NCBI RefSeq assembly: GCF_950066645.1
Contig: NZ_CATMFB010000006.1
Span: forward strand, 62,001 to 126,000
DNA: 64,000 nt
Reading direction: 5' to 3'
Source: an uncultured Thalassolituus sp.
Lineage (GTDB): Bacteria > Pseudomonadota > Gammaproteobacteria > Pseudomonadales > Oceanobacteraceae
A program made the position numbers and the translations under genes. Of the stretch, positions 1 through 9,661 are shown one piece after another (positions within the stretch are counted from its first letter, which is position 1; each line of letters starts with the position of its first letter). The notes beneath the pieces are model-generated. The model had not been told where the DNA came from. It ran no database searches and was given only the letters and a program-made list of their open reading frames with translations.

Positions 1-501
1 GGCCTGGGCAGAAATACGCCCACCCGTTGCGGCCTCGGTTTTCCGGGTAATGATATTGATCACGCCCCCCATTGCCGCGCTGCCATACAGTGCCGATGCG
101 GCCCCCGGAATCACTTCAATCTGTTCTATATCCAGAGCGCCCAGTTGTGATGTATCGACCGTTGACCCAGTCGTTGCAGATACCGGCATGCCATCAACGA
201 GTATCAACACCCTGTCCCCATTCAGACCCTGTAGCTGAACCTCTTCTCCGGTTTTGCCATGAATTTCCCGCAGCTGAATCCCCGGCAACATCCGCAGAGC
301 ATCCCGTATATCCCGACTGTGGAGCCGCTGGATGGTGTCAGACTCCATCACAAGCGTGCGTACCGGAGCATCCGCCAGCAGCGAAGGGGCTCGTGTCGCA
401 CTGATAACCATCGGGCCCAGCTCTGTGACTTCGCCATCGCCGTGACTGACGACAGAAGCAACCGCAAGGGCGCACGCAACGGGATAACGAAAGACCTGCA
501 C
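1..501 (-). CDS. TonB-dependent outer-membrane receptor, N-terminal part (cut by window edge)
   Basis: This is the first 167 codons of an outer-membrane receptor that takes up an iron chelate or cobalamin with TonB energy. The gene runs off the left edge. I place the start at a GTG (499-501) preceded by GGAGAG. It gives a short hydrophobic leader (about residues 5-20) and then a TonB-box-like stretch ending VISATR. The plug domain is recognisable from an R-D-x-x-D-A-L segment, LVDGMPV, and the strongly conserved plug end around IEVIPGAASALYGSAAMGG followed by INIITR. A Fur-box-like site lies about 55 bases upstream and a ferritin gene is divergent, so iron is the likely theme. The substrate cannot be told because the barrel is missing. 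Confidence 0.88.
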   Translation of the reverse strand, partial: MQVFRYPVACALAVASVVSHGDGEVTELGPMVISATRAPSLLADAPVRTLVMESDTIQRLHSRDIRDALRMLPGIQLREIHGKTGEEVQLQGLNGDRVLILVDGMPVSATTGSTVDTSQLGALDIEQIEVIPGAASALYGSAAMGGVINIITRKTEAATGGRISAQA

Positions 502-554
502 AGCACTCTCCAGGACATTTGAAACGCCGGGGAGTGTATTCTCAATCCAAACTT

Positions 555-573
555 AATGCAAATCGTTATCATT
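555..573. promoter_or_regulatory. Putative Fur box in divergent promoter region
   Basis: AATGCAAATCGTTATCATT. Read on the minus strand it is AATGATAACGATTTGCATT, close to the classical 19-bp Fur consensus GATAATGATAATCATTATC. It lies between the TonB-dependent receptor start (501, minus) and the ferritin start (676, plus), so it could serve one or both genes. The match is by eye; no scoring was done. Confidence 0.6.
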
Positions 574-675
574 TAGTATTGCATTTGAGAGGTCTTAGCA
601 TAGGCCTTTCAGGCTTGAAGGCTGGCAAACAGAGCGCTATCGTTGAGTTTTAGTCCGCTATCAAGAGATTCCGAT

Positions 676-1146
676 ATGAAAGGCAGCCAACGCGTCATCG
701 ATCAACTACAGAAACTACTGAACTGCGAACTGGCCGCCCGCGATCAGTACTTTATCCACTCACGCATGTACGAAGACTGGGGACTTAAACGCCTTCACGA
801 ACGTCTGAGCCACGAGATGGAAGAGGAAACTCACCACGCCGATCTGCTGATCAAGCGCATTCTGTTTCTGGAAGGCACCCCCAGCCTGTCACAACCTGAC
901 AAGCTGAATGTCGGTACAGACGTTCCGTCGATGCTGAAGGCGGACCTTGACGTTGAGTACTACGTTGCCGATGCGCTGAAGGAAACCATGGCCGTGTGCG
1001 AAGAAGAAAAAGATTTTCAGACCCGCGACATGCTGCAGGAGCTTCTCTTTGATACCGAAGAAGATCACGCTCACTGGCTGGAACAGCAACTCGGATTAAT
1101 TAAACGGGTCGGCATGGAAAACTATCTGCAGACTCAGATGCTCTGA
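676..1146 (+). CDS. ftnA: Ferritin/bacterioferritin lacking the haem-ligand methionine (FtnA/BfrA type)
   Basis: 156-residue iron-storage subunit of the bacterioferritin family, expected to form a 24-mer in the cytoplasm. I use the ATG at 676 ([11 protein letters not shown]) because the family starts with MKG or MQG; the ATG at 643 would add 11 atypical residues. Di-iron residues in view are E18, E51, H54, E94, and the E-E-D-H run near 128-131. At position 52, where haem-binding bacterioferritins carry methionine, this protein has threonine (EEETHHAD). That pattern, plus a one-residue insertion before the EEDH motif, matches my recollection of the Pseudomonas protein called BfrA or FtnA, the non-haem partner of BfrB. 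A Fur-like site lies upstream, and a strong hairpin follows. Confidence 0.9.
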   Translation: MKGSQRVIDQLQKLLNCELAARDQYFIHSRMYEDWGLKRLHERLSHEMEEETHHADLLIKRILFLEGTPSLSQPDKLNVGTDVPSMLKADLDVEYYVADALKETMAVCEEEKDFQTRDMLQELLFDTEEDHAHWLEQQLGLIKRVGMENYLQTQML

Positions 1147-1156
1147 TTGTATCAAC

Positions 1157-1182
1157 GCAGCATCTGCGCTCGCAGATGCTGC
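1157..1182 (+). terminator. Stem-loop after ftnA
   Basis: 12-bp perfect arms GCAGCATCTGCG and CGCAGATGCTGC around a CT spacer, ten bases after the ftnA stop. T-rich sequence (1191-1205) follows a short C-rich gap. Probable terminator, although the T-run is not adjacent to the stem. Confidence 0.6.
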
Positions 1183-1318
1183 AGTGCCCCTCTTTTATTT
1201 TTGTTTTCCCTCGATTAAAACGTCCCCTCCGGAAAAGATTTTCCGATTTTCTGTTAACCGTAACTCATTGTATTTAAACACTTATTGACTTCATTAATGG
1301 CCAAGGCATGCTCGCAAA

Positions 1319-1345
1319 CGCAACTGTCAATTTACGTCAGTTGCG
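1319..1345. promoter_or_regulatory. Inverted repeat upstream of lipoprotein gene
   Basis: Perfect 8-bp arms CGCAACTG (1319-1326) and CAGTTGCG (1338-1345) separated by 11 bases, 43 bases before the start of the lipoprotein gene. The geometry suits a dimeric regulator or a leader hairpin. No binding family is assigned. Confidence 0.35.
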
Positions 1346-1387
1346 GAAAATTGAGCAATCCCTCATAACAATAAGTGTGGAAAATAA

Positions 1388-3163
1388 ATGAAGTATAATC
1401 CCGCAAAAACCGGATGCCTGATTGGCATCACCAGTCTGCTTGCTGCCTGTGGTGGCGCTGACGACAGCAATTCTCCCGATAACCTGCGTAATTCCGGAAA
1501 TTCAGATACCTCCGTATCTCTGAACTACGATGTGTCCGCGTTTCTGGCACAAAGTATTTCAGAAAATACCATATCTGCAGCCGATTTTACTGCCGATCAG
1601 GTACTGCGCGGCGAACTCGCGGCGACGACTATCGGTGGAGAGAACGATGGCCAGACAGAAACCTTTGCCTGGACAATCTACCTCGACGAAGACACCTTCG
1701 AAGCAAGCAGTAATGCGACGCTGACTCTGGAACCAGGCAACTATGACTTCGAACTTCTGATGACCAAAGGTGATCAGCAGTACGCTGGTTACGCGAATCA
1801 GAATCTGGTCGATGGCGAAAATGACGTCGCGATGACCATACGTCCGATCATTGGTGATGCTATCGACGATGTCACCATTATCGATCGTCTCGCCTATTTT
1901 AAATTCCAGTACGATGCTGCCGAACTGGCCGCACTGACCGCGCCGGGAATCGGCATCCAGGTCGATGCTGGAATTGAACAGGTATTTAACATCAATACTC
2001 AGACAGGCCTGAGTAATACGTTTGTTAACCTGCCAGTCGGCCAGCACACACTGGCACTGAAACTCTATGATGCTTCAGTACAGGTCGGTAAATCTGTGAC
2101 GGCTCAGGAATCTCAGTACATCAGCTATGGTGCAGACCTGACGATGGACATCGTTCCTCTGTACAGTGAAATGCAGTTTCTCCTCACTGAAAACGGGGGC
2201 GATGCGAACCTGAGCGTAACCTTACCGGCAGAAGTGGTGAACGAAGTCGGTGGCGTTGCAAACCTGACGGCGACACTTGCCCTGATCAGCCCGAAAAACC
2301 CACTGCAGGAAAGCGCTCTCTTCTTTATTGAGCAGCCAGACGGCAGCTATCAGGCAGATCTGGTTCTGACCGATCTTCAGTACGACGAAGTTACCCTCAG
2401 CATGACCTTCACAGATAGCAGTACGTCTGATCAGGTCGCCAGCTGCAGCAACCTCTGGACGCTGAATAACCAGAATCAGGCCTTCAACTGTGATATCACT
2501 CTGATCCGCCGCGCCGTCGTTAACGGCAATATCCTCGCGGTGGTTGGTATCAACGTCGAAAATGAGCTCGGTCAGCCTGTCGCAGGCGCTGTGATTACTG
2601 ACGCAGCGGGTAACACACTTGCCGTCACAGGAAGCGGTACTTACGGCACCAGCGGTTACGCCAAGCTCTACCTCCGTGCAGGTACGCACGAACTGACGGC
2701 CACTGACGTAACCAACGGTCAGCTGAACGAAACCAGTGTGACAGTGGCACCACTGGAAGTAGAAAACCTGATCATGGTACTGGCAGATCCGGTACCAAGC
2801 GGTCTTACCCCGTCTGACTGGACCTTCGATGGTGTGGCAGGCTACTCCATGACTGACACCGCACTGAACATCAGTGTTGGCGGTGGCGGCGGCGGTCTGA
2901 ATGCTACCACCACGATTGCACAGGACGGTGTGGTCACCTTCGACTGGTCAATCACAGTCTACAGCGCCGGCCAGTACGGCGACCGGATCAGCTACGCAGT
3001 CAACGGCGCCCAGGTGAACCTGTCTACCGCAGGCACGGCATCGGGTACCGGCGTAAGCATCCCAGTAAGTGCGGGTGACCAACTGATGCTGAGTACCTGG
3101 GGGACGACCCAGTCTTCCAGCTACGCAGCAAGCTTCAGTAACTACACATTTGTAGCTAACTGA
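1388..3163 (+). CDS. Large secreted lipoprotein of unknown function
   Basis: 591 residues. The N-terminus is a lipoprotein signal peptide with lipobox LLAAC (Cys21) followed by a Ser/Asn/Asp-rich linker, so the mature protein should be membrane-anchored and face the periplasm or the cell surface. The body is beta-rich, low in cysteine and rich in Thr, Val and Asp. Around residues 385-460 a segment (QPVAGAVITDAAG, later AGTHELTATD) resembles carboxypeptidase-regulatory-like or PEGA beta-sandwich repeats. A six-glycine run near residue 500 leads into a C-terminal domain of about 90 residues. I recognise no enzyme motif. It is a single-gene unit with its own terminator. Adhesion or surface display is only a guess. 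Confidence 0.8.
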   Translation: MKYNPAKTGCLIGITSLLAACGGADDSNSPDNLRNSGNSDTSVSLNYDVSAFLAQSISENTISAADFTADQVLRGELAATTIGGENDGQTETFAWTIYLDEDTFEASSNATLTLEPGNYDFELLMTKGDQQYAGYANQNLVDGENDVAMTIRPIIGDAIDDVTIIDRLAYFKFQYDAAELAALTAPGIGIQVDAGIEQVFNINTQTGLSNTFVNLPVGQHTLALKLYDASVQVGKSVTAQESQYISYGADLTMDIVPLYSEMQFLLTENGGDANLSVTLPAEVVNEVGGVANLTATLALISPKNPLQESALFFIEQPDGSYQADLVLTDLQYDEVTLSMTFTDSSTSDQVASCSNLWTLNNQNQAFNCDITLIRRAVVNGNILAVVGINVENELGQPVAGAVITDAAGNTLAVTGSGTYGTSGYAKLYLRAGTHELTATDVTNGQLNETSVTVAPLEVENLIMVLADPVPSGLTPSDWTFDGVAGYSMTDTALNISVGGGGGGLNATTTIAQDGVVTFDWSITVYSAGQYGDRISYAVNGAQVNLSTAGTASGTGVSIPVSAGDQLMLSTWGTTQSSSYAASFSNYTFVAN

Positions 3164-3186
3164 TCACCAGCCTGATTTTTCAGGCA

Positions 3187-3218
3187 AAAAGAAAGCCGCT
3201 GCAAAGCGGCTTTCTTTT
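3187..3218. terminator. Bidirectional terminator between convergent genes
   Basis: 14-bp arms AAAAGAAAGCCGCT and AGCGGCTTTCTTTT around a GCAA loop. An A-tract on one side and a T-tract on the other let it serve both the lipoprotein gene (plus) and the VOC gene (minus). Confidence 0.9.
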
Positions 3219-3235
3219 ATCTGGTCAGCAGCATG

Positions 3236-3604
3236 TCAGACGTTCTGAGCGATGCGCCATAAAACCCCACTCGGGTCGTGGAGGGTAAATTCCCTCATGC
3301 CCCACGGCTGATCAACCAGCTCAGAAACCCTCACGCCAAAAGTAGTCGCAATCTTCCTTTCCGTCACAGCCGTATGCCAGGCATCCACATCTTCAACCAG
3401 AAGATGCATCATCAGATTCTCGGCCAGCGTCTTCTCGTAAAAATTCTGCAGGAGAAAGCTGCAGTGCCCGTGATAAAAATAAGCGACACCCTGAGTATCT
3501 GAAGCCAGAGTAAAACCAACGGCCTGATAGAAAGACCTGGACTGCTCGAAATCACGCGCTGGCACAAATGCCTTAATTTCTACTGTATTCAGATTAGAAG
3601 CCAT
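3236..3604 (-). CDS. VOC-superfamily (glyoxalase/bleomycin-resistance-like) protein
   Basis: 122-residue protein with the vicinal-oxygen-chelate fold pattern: KAFVPARDFEQSRSFYQAVGF at the start of the first module, HLLVEDVDAW in the middle and FTLHDPSGVLWRIAQ at the end. VOC proteins include glyoxalase I, dioxygenases and antibiotic-binding proteins; sequence alone does not give the substrate. The stop lies just beyond the bidirectional terminator. The gene begins five bases after the zinc-ribbon gene upstream, so the two are probably co-transcribed. Confidence 0.8.
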   Translation of the reverse strand: MASNLNTVEIKAFVPARDFEQSRSFYQAVGFTLASDTQGVAYFYHGHCSFLLQNFYEKTLAENLMMHLLVEDVDAWHTAVTERKIATTFGVRVSELVDQPWGMREFTLHDPSGVLWRIAQNV

Positions 3605-3609
3605 AGTTC

Positions 3610-4152
3610 TTAAACCTTATAAGGGTCATCTGCCAGAAGATAACGACGTAACTCAGCCTTGTTGCGGTTTTCACTCAGCCAGGTCCGGATTTCCCGTACC
3701 TTCGCGTAATCTTCAGCGCCGAATTTCTTTTCATACAAGGCGGTAAACGTGAGCGCAGCATTTTCTTCCCGCAGGCGACGCTGCCATTGATCAGTAAGAA
3801 TACTGTTTACCTGATGCGCCAGACCACGCTCTTTCAGATACTGCCACTCCCCTGCATCCAACCAGACGCCCCCTACTGGCGGACTGTAATCAAGCTTATG
3901 CTCTGTATCATTCGAGATCCGGTACTTCTGCATGATGGTACCCGTCATAGGACACAGCATCGCACCGCGGGAATCCTCCAGTTCATACTCCGCTGCTGCC
4001 TCTGATAACTCAGCATCGCTACGCTCCTGCCAGGCGACAAAGTCTTCGACCAGAAACCAGTCACCATGACACAAGCGACAACGATGAGAACGAAGGCCAT
4101 CTTCTAGAAAGCCGGCTTTAAGTGCGTCTTTTTTACAGCTTGGGCACTTCAT
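3610..4152 (-). CDS. Zinc-ribbon protein of the zf-TFIIB type
   Basis: 180 residues. It opens with MKCPSCKKDAL and a second pair CRLCHGDWF, a CxxC...CxxC zinc ribbon in the first 35 residues. A second part (LCPMTGTIMQKY, then a GGVWLDAGEW motif near 135) repeats the TFIIB-like zinc-finger signature in which G-x-W-x-D-x-G-E follows the cysteines. The C-terminus is charged and helical. Members of this family are mostly uncharacterised and presumably bind zinc or nucleic acid. It probably forms an operon with the VOC gene downstream. Confidence 0.75.
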   Translation of the reverse strand: MKCPSCKKDALKAGFLEDGLRSHRCRLCHGDWFLVEDFVAWQERSDAELSEAAAEYELEDSRGAMLCPMTGTIMQKYRISNDTEHKLDYSPPVGGVWLDAGEWQYLKERGLAHQVNSILTDQWQRRLREENAALTFTALYEKKFGAEDYAKVREIRTWLSENRNKAELRRYLLADDPYKV

Positions 4153-4290
4153 TACGCGCTCCTTGGTTGTCTTTTTTATCCATAATTAAGGCAGTCAGGT
4201 TAACACCTTATCCTTGAGGGGTATTTAACCAGGTCTTGTGGGCGGTCGAAATCACAAGGTCTGGTAGCTGCAAGCGCGGTTCAGTGAAGC

Positions 4291-4596
4291 TTAGGGCCCC
4301 CAATAATCAAACTCAAAAACCATTCCTTCAGGAATATTGAATTCTATTTCGCGACAGGCTTCTATCGTGTGCACTCCAGGAGCGATCTCCCTGATTTCCC
4401 CCAGGCCGTAACTCCATTCGTTGCCATCCAGTTTAATTGGATAGCAGTGCTCACCGTTATCTTTAAGGACAGCGAAGTAGGTTTTGCCATCATCAGAAAG
4501 AGAGACCTGACCGCGCAGGTGACCATCACCGGAGCAAGAAGCTAAGAAAGCTGCAAGCATAACCAGGACTGCTAGTCTTACTGAGCTATTCTTCAT
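4291..4596 (-). CDS. Small lipoprotein, unknown function
   Basis: 101 residues with a signal peptide of about 20 residues and lipobox FLASC, so it should be lipidated and exported. The mature part (about 80 residues) contains several Gly/Asp turns and ends EFDYWGP. No family is recognised. The start codon overlaps the end of the upstream membrane-protein gene by 11 bases, implying translational coupling and perhaps a shared role at the envelope. Confidence 0.7.
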   Translation of the reverse strand: MKNSSVRLAVLVMLAAFLASCSGDGHLRGQVSLSDDGKTYFAVLKDNGEHCYPIKLDGNEWSYGLGEIREIAPGVHTIEACREIEFNIPEGMVFEFDYWGP

Positions 4597-5356
4597 AAAG
4601 CGCCTTCAAACGATTTTTTTCGACAAGAGATGAATAACTTCGGCTCAATACACCGACCGCAACAACCATCATAAAACACCACAATAACCAGACAACGATA
4701 CCAACCATATAACTCTGACTCATCTGCAGTATCTCGCCGAGAGCATCAAAGATCAGATGAATAACCATACACAGCAAAAACAACGCAATAGAGTGTCTAT
4801 CTGACATTTTCCAGGCCCATCTCAATCCCCGCTTCCGGATACCACTGGCCACCGAAGGGAGTATCAACACCAAGCGACTTATCAGATAAACAGATACTGA
4901 ATGACTGACAATACTAAGGAAGCTCACATAGAATTCATCCCCAGCTCGCAATACTATTTTTTCACGGATAGTCTCCGAAAGTCCCGCCAAGACAACCTCA
5001 GATGCAGCTGCCAGCCATACGATTACTATCAGCCACATCAAATAGCGCAAAGCGCTGCCATTGTCGAAAAACAACTTCTTTCTTTTATCATTACACTCCT
5101 CGCTCAAGAACAAATGATGATTGTGCACCATGGTCATAATAAACAGAGGAAGTAAACAGAGTATGATCAACATCGTGAGAACGATAGCAATAAATTTCTC
5201 ATAGGATGGATTAGCAGAAGTAAGTGAAAAAATCGCGATCACTACCAAACCGCTCACACAGAAAATCGCATTAGCCCAAAAGAATTGGCCCGGCGTTCTG
5301 CACATCGTTCTAACTACCGAGATACAAATATCGATTACTGAGAAGTGAGTATTCAT
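4586..5356 (-). CDS. Multi-pass inner-membrane protein, unknown function
   Basis: 256 residues with about six hydrophobic segments (for example FWANAIFCVSGLVVIAIF and IVVWLLWCFMMVVAVGVL). I choose the ATG at 5356 rather than one 19 codons upstream, because the longer version would run through the purL terminator and a GGA element lies about 8 bases before this ATG. The C-terminal tail is short and charged. No domain is recognised. It overlaps the small lipoprotein gene downstream. Codon use is more A/T-rich than in the neighbours, which may indicate a less conserved or acquired gene pair. Confidence 0.65.
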   Translation of the reverse strand: MNTHFSVIDICISVVRTMCRTPGQFFWANAIFCVSGLVVIAIFSLTSANPSYEKFIAIVLTMLIILCLLPLFIMTMVHNHHLFLSEECNDKRKKLFFDNGSALRYLMWLIVIVWLAAASEVVLAGLSETIREKIVLRAGDEFYVSFLSIVSHSVSVYLISRLVLILPSVASGIRKRGLRWAWKMSDRHSIALFLLCMVIHLIFDALGEILQMSQSYMVGIVVWLLWCFMMVVAVGVLSRSYSSLVEKNRLKALYEE

Positions 5357-5398
5357 GCTAAACGTCCATCTGTTATAGCGAAAACGAAAGATTAATAA

Positions 5399-5430
5399 AA
5401 AGCCGCTAGTCATTCCTGAATAGCGGCTTT
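5399..5430 (-). terminator. purL terminator
   Basis: 10-bp arms AAAGCCGCTA and TAGCGGCTTT around a 12-base loop, followed on the minus strand by TTATT. It lies 40 bases beyond the purL stop. Confidence 0.85.
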
Positions 5431-5470
5431 CTTTAAAGGCAGTAACGGTGGGCAGTGCCCGCCCTACTTA

Positions 5471-8400
5471 TCAGCTGTTTTCAGAGCACCACACACGCGC
5501 ATTACGGAACATCCGCATCCACGCACCGTCTTCGTCCCACTCACCTGGAACATAGCTGTTCTGGATGGCGCGGAACACACGTTCCGGGTGCGGCATCATA
5601 ATAGTGACGCGGCCTTCATTGGCAGTCAGACCTGTGATCCCCTGTGGTGAACCGTTCGGGTTCAGCGGGTACTGCTCAGTGACCTTGCCGTAGTTGTCGG
5701 TGTAGCGCAGTGCAATCTGGCCTGCCAGTTCATCGATATCTGAGCTGTCGGCAAATTCTGCACGGCCTTCACCGTGTGCCACGGCAATCGGCATACGTGA
5801 GCCTGCCATGCCGGCGAAGAACAGAGAATCGGATTCCTGTACTTCAACCATGCTGACACGAGCTTCAAACTGCTCGCTCATATTGCGGACAAAGTGAGGC
5901 CAGTGTTCGGCACCAGGAATCAGTTCGTGCAGGTTAGAGAGCATCTGACAGCCATTACACACACCCAGTGCGAAGGTGTCGTGACGTTCAAAGAAGGCTT
6001 TGAACTGAGCACGCGCCTGATCATTGAACAAAATCGATTTCGCCCAGCCTTCACCGGCGCCCAGTACGTCACCGTAAGAGAAGCCACCACAGGCTACGAG
6101 GCCTCGGAAGCCCTCAAGGGTAACGCTGCCTGACAGGATGTCGCTCATGTGAACGTCAACTGTGGCAAAGCCAGCACGATCGAAGGCGGCGGCCATTTCA
6201 ATCTGACCATTCACACCCTGCTCACGCAGAATCGCGACTTTAGGTGCGTTATCTGCTGGAAGATCAAAGGTAATGTCTTCGTTAATATCGAAGGTCAGTT
6301 CGGCATGAATACCTGGGTCATTGGCATCCAGCAGGCCATCGAATTCCTGTTTTGCACAGTCTGCGTTATCACGCAGCGCCTGCATTTCGTAGCTGGTCTG
6401 TGCCCACAGACGCTGCCAGTTAACGCGGGTTTCGCTGAGGAACTCTTCATCCTGGTAGCTGAAGGTGATCAGGCCATCGGTATTTGGCGAACCAATGACA
6501 GCGGTGCAGTCACCCAGACCTGCGGCTTCGAACTGAGCCAGCACTTCTTCCAGGTCATCACGCTTCACCTGCATGACGGCGCCCGGCTCTTCAGCGAACA
6601 GCGCTGCTGCCAGACCATCTTTGCTTTCGCTCAACAGGTCCATCGAAATATCGACACCACAATGCGCGGCAAACGCCATCTCAGTCACAGTAGCGAACAG
6701 ACCACCGTCAGCACGGTCATGGTACGAGAGCAGTTTGTTATCGGCATTCAGGCCCTGCACGACGGCGAAGAAGGCTTTCAGGTCTTCTGCGTCATCCAGA
6801 TCAGCAGGCACACTGCCAACTTTGCCGAATACCTGCGCGAAACAGGATGCACCTATACGGTTTTTACCGCGGCCCAGATCCACCAGCACCAGATCGCTGT
6901 CGCCAGCATTCAGTTTCAGTTCAGGCGTCAGCACTTTGCGCGCGTCGGTCACCGGGGAGAAACCGGTAATGATCAGTGAGGTCGGAGCTGTCACCGCCTT
7001 GTCCGCCCCGGCGTCGTTCCAGCGGGTTTTCATCGACATCGAGTCTTTACCCACTGGGATAGTGACCTGAAGATCCGGACACAATTCCATACCCACAGCT
7101 TTCACTGTGTCATACAGAATCGCGTCTTCACCGTCGTGTCCTGCTGCACACATCCAGTTCGCAGACATTTTAATGTCGGCGAGTTTGGCAATCGGTGCGG
7201 CCGCCAGGTTGGTAATCGCTTCTGCCACTGCCAGGCGACCAGACGCCGGGCCATCCAGCAGCGCAACCGGAGTACGCTCACCCATCGCCATCGCTTCACC
7301 GGCATGGGTATCGTAAGAAGACGTTGTTACTGCAACATCAGCCACCGGCACCTGCCAGGGTCCAACAAACTGATCACGCGCGACAGTACCAGTAATCGAA
7401 CGGTCACCGATGGTGATCAGGAAAGATTTACTGGCAACCGTCGGCAGCTTAAGTACACGCGCGGCGGCATCGGCCAGATCAATACCTTCGATCTCAAAGC
7501 TCTGCGCTTCGAACTGACGGGTCGTGACATCACGATGCATACGCGGTGGTTTGCCAAGCAGTACCTGCAATGGCAGATCAACCGGCTTGTTGTCGAAGTG
7601 GCTGTCGGTGACCGTCAGGTGCTCTTCTTCGGTGGCATAACCGACGACAGCATAAGGCGCACGTTCACGGGCACAGATGGCGTCGAAACGAGCAAGATCT
7701 TCCTGCGCAACGGCCATCACATAACGTTCCTGTGATTCGTTGGACCAGATCGCCAGTGGGCTCATACCCGGTTCATCGTTCGGTACGTTGCGCAGTTCGA
7801 AGTTACCGCCGCGGCCACCGTCAGACACCAGCTCAGGGAAAGCGTTAGAAATACCACCTGCACCCACATCGTGGATAAAGGCAATCGGGTTGTTGTCACC
7901 CAACTGCCAGCAACGGTCGATCACTTCCTGACAACGACGTTCCATCTCTGGGTTTTCACGCTGTACGGAAGCAAAATCCAGATCCGCATTCGATTGACCG
8001 GATGTCATGGACGAAGCAGCGCCGCCACCCAGACCGATCTGCATGGCCGGGCCACCCAGTACGATGAGGCACGCACCCACCGGAATCTCACCTTTCTGTA
8101 CGTGCTCGTCACGGATGTTACCGTAACCACCCGCAATCATGATCGGCTTGTGGTAACCACGGACTTCACCATTGTGCTCAAGTTCGAACGTACGGAAGTA
8201 ACCACACAGGTTCGGACGGCCAAACTCATTGTTAAACGCGGCACCACCCAGTGGGCCATCGATCATAATATCGAGCGCCGACACAATGCGGTCAGGCTTG
8301 CCGTACTGGCTTTCCCACGGCTGTTCAAAGCCCGGGATCTTAAGATCAGAAACGGTAAAGCCGGTCAGGCCTGCTTTTGGCTTAGAGCCACGGCCAGTTG

Positions 8401-9367
8401 CACCTTCGTCACGGATTTCACCACCGGAACCTGTTGCTGCACCAGAGTGCGGCGCAATGGCGGTCGGGTGGTTGTGCGTCTCAACCTTCATCAGGATATG
8501 CATATCTTCCTGATGGTAGGTGTACTGACGGCTGTCGGGGTTGGGGAAGAAGCGCCCGGTTTTGTGACCACTGATCACCGACGCGTTGTCTTTATAGGCA
8601 GACAGAATGTTTTCGCTGTAACACTCGTACGTGTTTTTGATCATGGCGAACAGAGATTTCTCCTGCTCCAGACCATCAATCGTCCAGCTGGCATTAAAAA
8701 TTTTGTGACGGCAGTGCTCAGAGTTCGCCTGCGCAAACATCATCAGCTCAACGTCAGTCGGGTTGCGACCCAGCACCTGGTAATTTTCAACCAGGTAATC
8801 AATTTCATCATCGGCCAGCGCCAGGCCCAGCGTTTTATCCGCTTCAACCAGCGCATCGCGGCCACCGGCCAGGATATCTACAGTCGTCAGTGGCGCAGGC
8901 TCCGCGTGAGAGAACAGACCTTCCGCTGCACTGCTGTCGGCAAGCACGGTTTCTGTCATACGGTCATGCAGAACGGCGGCTGCCGCTTCGCGATCTGCTG
9001 CGCTGATGCCCTGCACGTAGTAAACAATACCGCGCTCAAGACGATCGATCTTGCCGAGACCACAGTTATGAGCAATGTCAGTCGCCTTAGAGGACCAGGG
9101 AGAAATGGTGCCGAAGCGAGGAATCACCAGAAACAGTTCACCGTTTCCATCCTGCTGATCTGCTTTTGGCCCGTAACGCAGAATACGCTCCAGGACATGA
9201 CGCTCCGTGTCGTTCAGGTCTTCGTTCAGGTCAGCGAAATGAACGAATTCCGCATAAACACCGGTGACCTGCGGCAGTACCTGCTGCAGACGGTTGAGAG
9301 TTTTATTCTGACGGAATGAGGAAAGCGCCGGGGCGCCACGCAGCTCAAGCATGGTGGTTCGACTCAT
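5471..9367 (-). CDS. purL: Phosphoribosylformylglycinamidine synthase
   Basis: 1298 residues, the large single-chain form typical of gammaproteobacteria. It converts FGAR, ATP and glutamine to FGAM in step four of purine synthesis in the cytosol. The N-terminal PurS-like domain includes [10 protein letters not shown]. The two AIRS-type synthase halves are clear ([38 protein letters not shown], and [14 protein letters not shown] in the second half). The C-terminal class I amidotransferase has the nucleophile motif [10 protein letters not shown] near residue 1140 and the HPERVFR end motif. The family start [11 protein letters not shown] begins five codons in, so initiation at the second ATG (9352) is also possible. 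It is divergent from mltF, a common gammaproteobacterial arrangement. Confidence 0.98.
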   Translation of the reverse strand: MSRTTMLELRGAPALSSFRQNKTLNRLQQVLPQVTGVYAEFVHFADLNEDLNDTERHVLERILRYGPKADQQDGNGELFLVIPRFGTISPWSSKATDIAHNCGLGKIDRLERGIVYYVQGISAADREAAAAVLHDRMTETVLADSSAAEGLFSHAEPAPLTTVDILAGGRDALVEADKTLGLALADDEIDYLVENYQVLGRNPTDVELMMFAQANSEHCRHKIFNASWTIDGLEQEKSLFAMIKNTYECYSENILSAYKDNASVISGHKTGRFFPNPDSRQYTYHQEDMHILMKVETHNHPTAIAPHSGAATGSGGEIRDEGATGRGSKPKAGLTGFTVSDLKIPGFEQPWESQYGKPDRIVSALDIMIDGPLGGAAFNNEFGRPNLCGYFRTFELEHNGEVRGYHKPIMIAGGYGNIRDEHVQKGEIPVGACLIVLGGPAMQIGLGGGAASSMTSGQSNADLDFASVQRENPEMERRCQEVIDRCWQLGDNNPIAFIHDVGAGGISNAFPELVSDGGRGGNFELRNVPNDEPGMSPLAIWSNESQERYVMAVAQEDLARFDAICARERAPYAVVGYATEEEHLTVTDSHFDNKPVDLPLQVLLGKPPRMHRDVTTRQFEAQSFEIEGIDLADAAARVLKLPTVASKSFLITIGDRSITGTVARDQFVGPWQVPVADVAVTTSSYDTHAGEAMAMGERTPVALLDGPASGRLAVAEAITNLAAAPIAKLADIKMSANWMCAAGHDGEDAILYDTVKAVGMELCPDLQVTIPVGKDSMSMKTRWNDAGADKAVTAPTSLIITGFSPVTDARKVLTPELKLNAGDSDLVLVDLGRGKNRIGASCFAQVFGKVGSVPADLDDAEDLKAFFAVVQGLNADNKLLSYHDRADGGLFATVTEMAFAAHCGVDISMDLLSESKDGLAAALFAEEPGAVMQVKRDDLEEVLAQFEAAGLGDCTAVIGSPNTDGLITFSYQDEEFLSETRVNWQRLWAQTSYEMQALRDNADCAKQEFDGLLDANDPGIHAELTFDINEDITFDLPADNAPKVAILREQGVNGQIEMAAAFDRAGFATVDVHMSDILSGSVTLEGFRGLVACGGFSYGDVLGAGEGWAKSILFNDQARAQFKAFFERHDTFALGVCNGCQMLSNLHELIPGAEHWPHFVRNMSEQFEARVSMVEVQESDSLFFAGMAGSRMPIAVAHGEGRAEFADSSDIDELAGQIALRYTDNYGKVTEQYPLNPNGSPQGITGLTANEGRVTIMMPHPERVFRAIQNSYVPGEWDEDGAWMRMFRNARVWCSENS

Positions 9368-9661
9368 AACAGGAAAAAAATGAGGCCGAATTGTACTGGA
9401 TCAGGCGCATTCATTCCATAACCGGGGTGCGGCCGGGTAACTCCCTTTATGAACGACGCCGGACCATATTTCACAATCGTCACTCCCCCTGAATCAATCA
9501 GGAAAGATTGTTCCAGTACGCAGATTCTGGAGATTTCGGCTTATTTATCAGAAGGTTATGAAAACAGACAGATGTCAGCGCAGAGTAAACGACGCCCCCA
9601 GACCTGTTTCACAAGCCCGGCGGAGGTTAAAATCTGCGCAAAATATCAATCCAGGTGACGG

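Noticed and set aside
7871-9319. Long open frame of 482 codons on the plus strand inside purL
   Set aside because: Runs antisense through strongly conserved purL; the translation has no family pattern and the frame stays open only because of purL codon bias.
9449-9658. 69-codon frame between purL and mltF
   Set aside because: No ribosome-binding site, no family match, and it overlaps the expected promoter regions of both genes.
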